Part shown: positions 7,921-14,475 of the stretch, one piece after another
Layout: the number at the start of each line of letters is the position of its first letter
How positions within the stretch are numbered: the first letter of the stretch is position 1
Source of the DNA: an uncultured Faecalibacterium sp.
Lineage (GTDB): Bacteria; Bacillota; Clostridia; Oscillospirales; Ruminococcaceae
Reading direction: 5' to 3'
DNA length: 37,549 bases
Assembly (NCBI GenBank): GCA_934512105.1
Contig: CAKSWQ010000020.1
Coordinates: 1-37,549, forward strand
Position numbers and translations under genes: made by a program
Notes under the pieces: generated by a model
Told to the model about the DNA's origin: nothing
The model's input: only the letters and a program-made list of their open reading frames with translations
Database searches by the model: none

Positions 7921-7928
7921 TGTTTACA
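7915..7928. promoter_or_regulatory. cre-like palindrome over the nth -35
   Basis: TGTAAATGTTTACA has perfect 6-base arms around TG. It fits the CcpA catabolite-responsive element pattern TGWAARCGYTWNCW except for one base in the central CG. It overlaps the -35 of nth, as a repressor site would. The match is by eye; no ccpA gene is in the window. Confidence 0.35.
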
Positions 7929-7938
7929 GGATATTATC

Positions 7939-7953
7939 TGAGAATGATTTTCA
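7939..7953. promoter_or_regulatory. Fur/PerR-box-like palindrome upstream of rarA
   Basis: TGAGAATGATTTTCA matches 12 of 14 defined bases of the 7-1-7 Fur box TGATAATnATTATCA. It ends nine bases before the -35 of rarA. A Fur-family regulator is the gene directly after rarA, so autoregulation is plausible. Confidence 0.4.
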
Positions 7954-7962
7954 GAAAAGCCC

Positions 7963-7991
7963 TTGTCCTCCTTTTCTAAATGCGTTATACT
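7963..7991 (+). promoter_or_regulatory. Promoter of rarA and the Fur-family gene
   Basis: TTGTCC (7963-7968), 17 bases, then TATACT (7986-7991). Transcription would begin near 7998, so the GTG at 8001 cannot be the rarA start and ATG 8031 is preferred. Confidence 0.8.
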
Positions 7992-8030
7992 ATATAAAAA
8001 GTGCTTTGCGGCAGGGAAGGAGAACCCACC

Positions 8031-9305
8031 ATGAATGAACCACTTGCGCAGCGCCTGCGCCCCAAAACGCTGGCGGATGTGTGCGGGCAGCAGCATCTGC
8101 TGGCGCCGGGGCGGGTGTTCCGCCGCACCATCGAGAGCGGGCGCATTCCCAATATGATCTTTTACGGCCCCTCCGGCACCGGAAAGACCACGGTGGCACG
8201 CATCATTGCCGAGAACAGCGGCATGACCCTGCACAAGCTCAACGGCACCTCCTGCGGCACCGGGGATATCAAGGCGGTGCTCAAGGATATCGGCACGCTG
8301 GCAGCGGCGGGCGGCATTCTGCTGTATCTGGATGAGATCCAGTACCTGAACAAAAAGCAGCAGCAGAGCCTTTTGGAGTGCATCGAGGACGGCAGCGTCA
8401 CCCTGATCGCTTCCACCACCGAGAACCCCTATTTTTACATTTATAACGCGCTGCTTTCCCGCTGCACGGTGTTTGAGTTCAAGCCCCTTGCCGCAGCGGA
8501 CGTGGAGCGCGGGGTGCGCAACGCCGTGCAGCGCCTTTCCGAGGGGGAGCAGGTGCCGGTGTGCATGGACGAGGACGCCTGTGCCTATCTGGCTGAGAGC
8601 GCCGGCGGCGATCTGCGCAAGGCGCTGGGCTGTCTGGACTTTGCAGTCACGGCAGCGCCGGTGGAAAACGGAGAAAAGCGCATCACCCTGGATATGATCC
8701 GGCAGGTCACCCGCCGCACCGCCATGCGCTACGACCGGGAGGGCGACGACCACTACGACATCGTTTCTGCCTACCAGAAGTCCATGCGCGGCTCCGATCC
8801 GGACGCGGCGCTGCACTATCTGGCACGCCTATTGGAGGCGGGAGACCTGCCCTCTGCCTGCCGCCGGTTGATGGTGTGTGCCTGCGAGGATGTGGGGCTT
8901 GCCTACCCGCAGATCATCCCCATCGTCAAGGCGGCGGTGGATGCCGCCAACATGGTAGGCCTGCCGGAGGCGCGTCTGCCCCTTGCGGACGCGGTGATTC
9001 TGGTGGCCACCAGTCCCAAATCCAACAGCGCCCATGATGCCATCAATGCAGCCATTGCGGATGTGCAGGCCGGGCGCACCGGCCCTATCCCGCGCCAGCT
9101 GCAAAACAAGCACTTCGATGGCGAGGATGCGCTGGTAAAGGGGCAGAACTACAAATATGCCCACAGCTACGCAAACCACTGGGTGCAGCAGCAGTATCTG
9201 CCGGATGTGCTGAAGGATACGAAATACTACACCTTTGGCGACAACAAGACCGAACAGGCCGCCCGGGCGTACTGGGCAAAGATCAAAGGGGAAGAAAACG
9301 TCTGA
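8031..9305 (+). CDS. rarA: RarA/MgsA replication-associated AAA+ ATPase
   Basis: This 424-residue AAA+ protein starts MNEPLAQRLRPKTLADVCGQ. It has Walker A GPSGTGKTT (46-54), Walker B LYLDEIQYL (Asp101-Glu102), the sensor 1 region ASTTENPYF, and the MgsA C-terminal segments YDREGDDHYDIVSAYQKS and CACEDVGLAYPQ. RarA resembles clamp-loader subunits and acts at stalled or gapped replication forks. ATG 8031 has GGGAAGGAGA upstream. The Fur-family gene follows after 25 bases with no terminator, so both probably share the promoter at 7963-7991. The family also appears in databases as WRNIP1-like or recombination factor RarA. Confidence 0.94.
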   Translation: MNEPLAQRLRPKTLADVCGQQHLLAPGRVFRRTIESGRIPNMIFYGPSGTGKTTVARIIAENSGMTLHKLNGTSCGTGDIKAVLKDIGTLAAAGGILLYLDEIQYLNKKQQQSLLECIEDGSVTLIASTTENPYFYIYNALLSRCTVFEFKPLAAADVERGVRNAVQRLSEGEQVPVCMDEDACAYLAESAGGDLRKALGCLDFAVTAAPVENGEKRITLDMIRQVTRRTAMRYDREGDDHYDIVSAYQKSMRGSDPDAALHYLARLLEAGDLPSACRRLMVCACEDVGLAYPQIIPIVKAAVDAANMVGLPEARLPLADAVILVATSPKSNSAHDAINAAIADVQAGRTGPIPRQLQNKHFDGEDALVKGQNYKYAHSYANHWVQQQYLPDVLKDTKYYTFGDNKTEQAARAYWAKIKGEENV

Positions 9306-9330
9306 ACCGTGTGAAAAAAGGAGGATGGAT

Positions 9331-9735
9331 ATGCGTTATTCAAAACAGCGGGAGCTTGTCATGCAGACGGTACAGCAGCTGTGCGACCACCCGACTGCGG
9401 AGGAAATTTATGATAAAGCGGCACAGGAGTGCCCGAACCTGAGCCTTGGCACCGTGTACCGCAACCTGAACAGTCTGGTGGAAGCCGGGCGGGTGCGCCG
9501 GGTGTCCATTCCCGGCAAGGCAGACCGCTTTGACCACACCCTGCCGTGGCACAGCCATTTGTACTGCACCGTCTGCGGTGGCGTGACCGATGCAGATGTG
9601 GACGGAAAACAGGTGATGGAGCTGGTCAAAAACCAGAAGGGCAGGGTGCAGGACTGCGCCGTGGTGCTGCTTGGCGTGTGCGAAGAGTGCTGCCGCAAGC
9701 AGGATGCAGAGGCGGCAGCGGCCAAACAGGCATAA
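9331..9735 (+). CDS. Fur-family metalloregulator, PerR-like
   Basis: This 134-residue protein has a winged helix with recognition helix LSLGTVYRNLNSLVEAG (38-54) and a metal-binding dimerisation domain. Putative regulatory ligands are His20, Asp68 (in DRFDH), His74, His76 and Asp87 or Asp89. Two CxxC pairs, Cys79/Cys82 and Cys117/Cys120, would hold structural zinc. Asp rather than Glu in the RFD position and the H-x-H arrangement resemble PerR, the peroxide sensor, but Fur or Zur cannot be excluded. The N-terminus is about 17 residues shorter than in Bacillus PerR. ATG 9331 is preferred since AAAGGAGG ends six bases upstream; ATG 9325 abuts that site. A Fur-box-like palindrome precedes the operon. 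Confidence 0.85.
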   Translation: MRYSKQRELVMQTVQQLCDHPTAEEIYDKAAQECPNLSLGTVYRNLNSLVEAGRVRRVSIPGKADRFDHTLPWHSHLYCTVCGGVTDADVDGKQVMELVKNQKGRVQDCAVVLLGVCEECCRKQDAEAAAAKQA

Positions 9736-9774
9736 AATTTGCGTGTTTCCTCTTGCCCGCAGCGGCCAAACAGG
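9715..9774 (+). repeat. 16-bp direct repeat spanning the regulator end and miaB promoter
   Basis: GCAGCGGCCAAACAGG occurs at 9715-9730, the last codons of the Fur-family gene, and again at 9759-9774, in the spacer of the miaB promoter. The copies are 44 bases apart. A local duplication is the simplest explanation. Confidence 0.7.
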
Positions 9775-9781
9775 GTATACT
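9753..9781 (+). promoter_or_regulatory. Promoter of the miaB transcript
   Basis: TTGCCC (9753-9758), 17 bases, TATACT (9776-9781). It is the only good promoter between the Fur-family gene and miaB. The second copy of the 16-bp direct repeat fills most of its spacer. Confidence 0.65.
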
Positions 9782-9853
9782 AAAGAGTGTCTTTTATAAA
9801 ATGGCAGAAAATAGAGTTTCGCCGCATGGGGCTGCCCTGCCCGGCGGAGAAGG

Positions 9854-11245
9854 ATGGTTTTTTTGGAATACATTAACTTTGAACATAATACCGTTGCCGC
9901 CGAGCTGGTGCGGCAGACCTACGACACCCCGCCGCTGGCCTTTGTGCACAGCTACGGCTGTCAGCAGAACGTCAACGACGGCGAGCGCATCAAGGGCGTG
10001 CTGATGGATATCGGCTACGGCCTGTGCGATAAGCCCGAGGACGCCGACCTGATCCTGTTCAACACCTGCGCCGTGCGCGAGCACGCCGAGCAGCGGGTGT
10101 TCGGCAACGTGGGCGCGCTGAAGGGGCTCAAAGAAAAAAAGCCCGGCCTCATCATCGGCCTGTGCGGCTGCATGGCTAACCAACAGCATGTTGTGGAAAA
10201 GCTGCGCAAGAGCTATCCCTATGTGGATCTGGTGTTCGGTGTGGACGGCATCGACACCCTGCCGCAGCTTATCGCCCAAAAGATGCAAAAGCATAAGCGG
10301 GTGCTGCTGGACCCCGCCCAGCGTCCGGTCATCGTGGAGAACATTCCCATCCGGCGCGAGAGCGAGTTCCGTGCATGGCTGCCCATCATGTACGGCTGCG
10401 ATAACTTCTGCACCTACTGCATCGTGCCCTACGTCCGCGGCCGCGAGAAGAGCCGCAAGCCCGGCGATATCCTTGCCGAGTTCCGCAGCCTTGTGGAGGC
10501 GGGCTATAAGGAGATCACCCTGCTGGGTCAGAACGTGAACAGCTACGGCAAGGGTCTGGAAGAGCAGATCGATTTCTCCGACCTGCTCAACCTGCTGTGC
10601 ACCGTGCCCGGCGATTATCATATCCGCTTTATGACCAGCCACCCCAAGGACGCCAGCCATAAGCTCATTGATACCATCGCCGCCCAGCCGAAGCTGTGCA
10701 AGCACCTGCATCTGCCGGTGCAGTGCGGCTCCGACCGGCTTTTGCAGCAGATGAACCGCCACTATACGGTGGAGCAGTATCTGGAACTCATCGACTACGC
10801 CCGCAAGACCGTGCCCGGCATCACCTTCTCCAGCGATATCATCGTGGGCTTCCCCGGCGAGACCGAGGAGGACTTTGTAAAAACACTGGAGCTGGTGCGC
10901 AAGGTGGGCTATATGCAGCTGTTTACCTTTATCTACTCCAAGCGCACCGGCACCAAGGCTGCCGAAATGCCGGACCCCACCCCCCGCAAGGAAAAGACCG
11001 ACCGCATGACCCGCCTGCTGGCAACGCAGGACGAGATCGCCATGGCACTGGTCAAGGCGCAGGTAGGGCAGACTGTCCGGGTGCTGGTGGAAGGCTTTGG
11101 CCGCAACGAGGGTACCCTTTCCGGCAGGTTGGACAATAACCTGACCGTGGAGTTTGCCGCCGACCCGGCACTGTTGGGCAGCTACGCAAACGTACATCTT
11201 ATCGGCGCCCGCGCCACCGTGCTGCTGGGCGAAGTGGAAGCATAA
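9854..11245 (+). CDS. miaB: MiaB tRNA A37 methylthiotransferase
   Basis: This 463-residue radical-SAM protein has the three N-terminal cluster cysteines Cys36 (YGCQQNVND), Cys72 (NTCAVRE) and Cys106 (GCMA), the radical-SAM cluster Cys182-x3-Cys186-x2-Cys189 (GCDNFCTYCIVPYVRGRE), and a C-terminal TRAM domain. It adds a methylthio group to isopentenyl-adenosine 37 of tRNAs reading U-starting codons. It works on the product of MiaA, encoded 5 kb downstream in the same cluster. The start is not certain: ATG 9854 lies only about 3 bases after GGAGA, while in-frame TTG 9863 is better spaced. Other MiaB-family enzymes (MtaB, RimO) are less likely given the YGCQQN start. Confidence 0.95.
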   Translation: MVFLEYINFEHNTVAAELVRQTYDTPPLAFVHSYGCQQNVNDGERIKGVLMDIGYGLCDKPEDADLILFNTCAVREHAEQRVFGNVGALKGLKEKKPGLIIGLCGCMANQQHVVEKLRKSYPYVDLVFGVDGIDTLPQLIAQKMQKHKRVLLDPAQRPVIVENIPIRRESEFRAWLPIMYGCDNFCTYCIVPYVRGREKSRKPGDILAEFRSLVEAGYKEITLLGQNVNSYGKGLEEQIDFSDLLNLLCTVPGDYHIRFMTSHPKDASHKLIDTIAAQPKLCKHLHLPVQCGSDRLLQQMNRHYTVEQYLELIDYARKTVPGITFSSDIIVGFPGETEEDFVKTLELVRKVGYMQLFTFIYSKRTGTKAAEMPDPTPRKEKTDRMTRLLATQDEIAMALVKAQVGQTVRVLVEGFGRNEGTLSGRLDNNLTVEFAADPALLGSYANVHLIGARATVLLGEVEA

Positions 11246-11257
11246 AAATGTGATTCC

Positions 11258-11272
11258 GGGGCAAACTGCCCC
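11258..11272 (+). other. Short hairpin between miaB and ylbF-like gene
   Basis: GGGGCA-AAC-TGCCCC is a perfect 6-bp stem with a 3-base loop. It is followed by A-rich sequence with no T-run, so it is not an intrinsic terminator. It may stabilise or punctuate the mRNA. Confidence 0.4.
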
Positions 11273-11305
11273 AGAAAGAATAAAAACAACAAGGAGAACC
11301 CAATC

Positions 11306-11713
11306 ATGGATTGCATTGATCTTTTCAAGCGTGCCGCTATGGCACTTCAGACCGACCCCCGCTACGTCATTCTGGATCAGGCCCGCAAGGCAAACGATAA
11401 GGATGAGGAGCTGCAGAACCTGATCGGCGAGTTCAATCTGGCCCGCATGGACCTGAACAACGAGATCGGCAAGAACGAGCGCGACGATGCCCGCATCGCT
11501 GAACTGAACGAGAAGGTGAACAGTCTTTACGGTCAGATCATGGGCAACGAGGGCATGGTGGCATACAACGAGGCCAAGCGCGAGTGCGAGAACCTGGTCA
11601 ACTATATCGACGCCATCATCAACACCGCCATGAACGGCGGCGACCCCATGACCGTGCAGGAGCCTTCTGCCTCCTGCACCGGCAGCTGCTCCACCTGCGG
11701 CGGCTGCCACTGA
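11306..11713 (+). CDS. YlbF/YmcA-family protein with cysteine tail
   Basis: This 135-residue, mostly helical protein has the YlbF-family pattern: an N-terminal helix with LFKRAAMALQTDPRY, then long charged helices (LARMDLNNEIGKNERDDARI). In Bacillus, YlbF, YmcA and YaaT form a complex that holds Fe-S clusters and helps RNase Y process operon mRNAs and feed competence and sporulation. Here the protein ends in Cys124, Cys128, Cys131 and Cys134 (CTGSCSTCGGCH), a good candidate metal or Fe-S site. It is preceded by AAGGAGA and lies between miaB and mutS. No partner YmcA or YaaT is in the window. The family call is solid; the role is inferred. Confidence 0.82.
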   Translation: MDCIDLFKRAAMALQTDPRYVILDQARKANDKDEELQNLIGEFNLARMDLNNEIGKNERDDARIAELNEKVNSLYGQIMGNEGMVAYNEAKRECENLVNYIDAIINTAMNGGDPMTVQEPSASCTGSCSTCGGCH

Positions 11714-11729
11714 GCAGAGTTTTCATCGG

Positions 11730-11763
11730 AACGCGGCTGTGCAACACAGACCGCGTTTTGTTT
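11730..11763 (+). terminator. Probable terminator or attenuator before mutS
   Basis: Stem AACGCGG/CCGCGTT with inner CTGTG/CACAG around a CAA loop and one bulged A (11730-11757), then TTGTTT. The T-run is short and interrupted. No clear promoter for mutS follows, so read-through into mutS is likely. Confidence 0.6.
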
Positions 11764-11825
11764 GCACCGGCGGTTACAGCCCACAAACCGGCTGACGGAA
11801 CCATACAAGGGAAAGAGGAAAAACC

Positions 11826-14441
11826 ATGGCAGAGCTTTCGCCCATGATGCAGCAGTATCTTGAGATCAAAAATCAACACAAGGACGAAATTCTTTTTTAC
11901 CGCATCGGCGATTTTTACGAGATGTTCTTCGACGATGCCGTCACGGCCTCCCGGGAGCTGGATCTTACCCTTACCGGCAAGCAGTGCGGCCTTGCGGAGC
12001 GCGCTCCCATGTGCGGCGTGCCCTTCCACAGCTACGAGGGCTATGTGGCGCGCCTGATCGCCAAAGGCTATAAGGTCGCCATCTGCGAACAGGTGGAGGA
12101 CCCTGCCAAGGCGAAGGGGCTTGTCAAGCGGGATATCATCCGGGTGGTCACTCCCGGTACGGTCATTGAAAGCAGTATGCTGCAGGACGACCGCAACAAC
12201 TACATTGCCAGCCTCTACCTCAAGGGCAAAAAGGCAGGCCTTTGCTTTGCGGACGTTTCCACCGGTACGGCGCATATCACCGAGCTGACGGCGGATAAGA
12301 TCGCCCCGGCGGTCATTACGGAGCTGTGCCGCTACCACCCCAGCGAGGTGTTGCTGAACCCCGGTCTGCTGGACTGCCGCGAGGTGACCGCCTACATCAA
12401 AAAGAATATGAACTGCTCGGTGGAGCTGGTCGAGGACGAACGCTATGCGCCGGGGCTGGTGGCTTCTGTGCTGGAAGAGCAGTTTGGCCGGGACTGGCCG
12501 CAGACTACCGGCATAGCCGCCGAGGGCTTGGTGCGTTTTGCCATGGCCGCCCTGCTGGAATATCTGCACGATACCCAGATCAAGGGCGTGGAGCGGTTAA
12601 AGACCGTCATTACTTACAACGAAGCCCAGTTTATGCGGCTTTCGCCGATCACCCGGGCAAACCTTGAGCTGACCGAGACCCTGCGCGGGCGCGAAAAGCG
12701 CGGCACCCTGCTGTGGGTGCTGGATAAGACCAGCACCGCCATGGGCAAGCGGATGCTGCGCAGCTGGATCGAGCAGCCGCTCATTTCCAGCCCGCTCATC
12801 AACCACCGTCTGAACGCCGTGGAGGTGCTGGTGCGCCAGACCATGGTGCGCGGCGATCTGATTGAGGAATTGCACTACATCGCAGATCTGGAGCGCCTGA
12901 TGACCCGCACGGTGTACGGCTCTGCCACCCCCAAGGAGATCTACACCCTTGCCCAGACCTGCGACCGTCTGCCCGGCCTGCGCAAGCAGGCAGAGGGCTG
13001 CAACTGCCCGGAACTTTCTGAACTTGCGGCAAGTATCGACCCGCTGGAGGATATCAAGGCGCGCATTTATGCCGCAGTAGACCCGGAGGCACCCTCCACC
13101 CTCAAGGATGGCGGCGTTATTGCCAAGGGCTACCACGCCGAGGTGGACGAGCTGCGCTCTATCAGGGATAACACCAAGGGGGTGCTGGCACAGCTGGAAG
13201 CCCGTCTGCGGCAGGAGACCGGCATCCCTAAGCTGAAAATTGGGTATAACCATGTGTTCGGCTACTTCATCGAGGTGAGCAACTCCTACAAAAACCTTGT
13301 GCCGGAGACCTATATCCGCAAGCAGACCCTCACCTCCGGCGAGCGGTACATCACGCAGGAGCTGAAGGAGCTGGAAAGCAAAATTCTTGGCGCGCACGAG
13401 CGGCTCATCTCGCTGGAACGCCGCCTGTTTGACGAACTGCTGGAAAGCATCGGTGCCCAGTTGGACCGCATCCAGCGCACCGCCAACGCCATCGCCCAGC
13501 TGGATGTGCTGGCTGCGCTGGCGCAGGTCGCTGCGGAAAACAACTACTGCCGCCCCGTGGTGGATGACAGCGATGTGCTGACCATCACCGAGGGACGTCA
13601 CCCGGTGGTGGAGCAGGTGCTCAAGGGCAGTATGTTCGTGCCCAACGATACCACCCTCAACTGCACCACCGACCGCTGCCTCATCATCACCGGCCCCAAT
13701 ATGGCGGGTAAATCCACCTATATGCGTCAGAATGCCCTCATTGCGCTGATGGCGCAGATCGGCTCCTTTGTGCCGGCTGCCAGCTGCCATGTGGGTGTGG
13801 TGGACGCCATTTTTACCCGCATCGGTGCCTCGGACGACCTTGCCGCCGGTCAGTCTACCTTTATGGTGGAGATGACCGAGGTGGCCGAAATTTTGAAAAA
13901 CGCCACCGCCAAAAGCCTTGTGGTGCTGGACGAGATCGGGCGCGGCACCTCCACCTTTGACGGCATGAGCATCGCCCGCGCCGTGGTGGAGCATATCGCA
14001 GACCCCGCCAAGGGGCTGGGCTGCAAGACCCTGTTCGCCACCCACTACCACGAGCTGACCGAGCTGGAAGGCACCGTGGAGGGCGTAAAAAACTACAACA
14101 TCGCGGTCAAAAAGCGCGGCGAGGACATCACCTTCCTGCGGCGCATCGTGCGCGGCCCCGCCGACGACAGCTACGGCATCGAGGTGGCAAAGCTGGCCGG
14201 TCTGCCCGGCAGCGTGACCCGCCGCGCCCACGAGGTGCTGCGTACGCTGGAGGCCTCTGCCCCCAAAAACAAGGTGGAGCAGATGGATTTTGACGCTTTG
14301 CAGGAGTACAATTCCCCGGCAGTGCCCAGCGAAATGATGGAAAAGCTGGAGGCCGTGGATGTGGAAACACTTACTCCCATTGAAGCGCTGAACTTCTTGT
14401 ACGAGCTGAAAAAGACCCTCAAGGGCAGCCTGAACGGCTGA
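11826..14441 (+). CDS. mutS: MutS DNA mismatch recognition ATPase
   Basis: At 871 residues this is a full-length MutS. The mismatch-binding Phe30-x-Glu32 lies in GDFYEMFF. Then come the connector and lever domains, the clamp region, and an ABC-type ATPase with Walker A GPNMAGKST (623-631), the DLAAGQSTFMVEM signature region, Walker B SLVVLDEIGRGTSTFDG and the ATHYHEL switch. It binds mispairs and small loops and recruits MutL, encoded 34 bases downstream. The ATG has GGGAAAGAGG a few bases upstream. Domain content and length agree with MutS1; MutS2 lacks the mismatch domain. Confidence 0.98.
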   Translation: MAELSPMMQQYLEIKNQHKDEILFYRIGDFYEMFFDDAVTASRELDLTLTGKQCGLAERAPMCGVPFHSYEGYVARLIAKGYKVAICEQVEDPAKAKGLVKRDIIRVVTPGTVIESSMLQDDRNNYIASLYLKGKKAGLCFADVSTGTAHITELTADKIAPAVITELCRYHPSEVLLNPGLLDCREVTAYIKKNMNCSVELVEDERYAPGLVASVLEEQFGRDWPQTTGIAAEGLVRFAMAALLEYLHDTQIKGVERLKTVITYNEAQFMRLSPITRANLELTETLRGREKRGTLLWVLDKTSTAMGKRMLRSWIEQPLISSPLINHRLNAVEVLVRQTMVRGDLIEELHYIADLERLMTRTVYGSATPKEIYTLAQTCDRLPGLRKQAEGCNCPELSELAASIDPLEDIKARIYAAVDPEAPSTLKDGGVIAKGYHAEVDELRSIRDNTKGVLAQLEARLRQETGIPKLKIGYNHVFGYFIEVSNSYKNLVPETYIRKQTLTSGERYITQELKELESKILGAHERLISLERRLFDELLESIGAQLDRIQRTANAIAQLDVLAALAQVAAENNYCRPVVDDSDVLTITEGRHPVVEQVLKGSMFVPNDTTLNCTTDRCLIITGPNMAGKSTYMRQNALIALMAQIGSFVPAASCHVGVVDAIFTRIGASDDLAAGQSTFMVEMTEVAEILKNATAKSLVVLDEIGRGTSTFDGMSIARAVVEHIADPAKGLGCKTLFATHYHELTELEGTVEGVKNYNIAVKKRGEDITFLRRIVRGPADDSYGIEVAKLAGLPGSVTRRAHEVLRTLEASAPKNKVEQMDFDALQEYNSPAVPSEMMEKLEAVDVETLTPIEALNFLYELKKTLKGSLNG

Positions 14442-14475
14442 CCGTAAAAATCAACCACAGGGGAGGGAAAAGACC

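Noticed and set aside
8001..8030. Upstream GTG start for rarA
   Set aside because: It is almost at the predicted transcription start and has no ribosome binding site; the added residues do not resemble RarA.
9794..11710. 638-codon minus-strand frame opposite miaB and ylbF
   Set aside because: It lies opposite firmly identified genes and translates to Leu/Ala/His/Gly-rich sequence typical of antisense frames.
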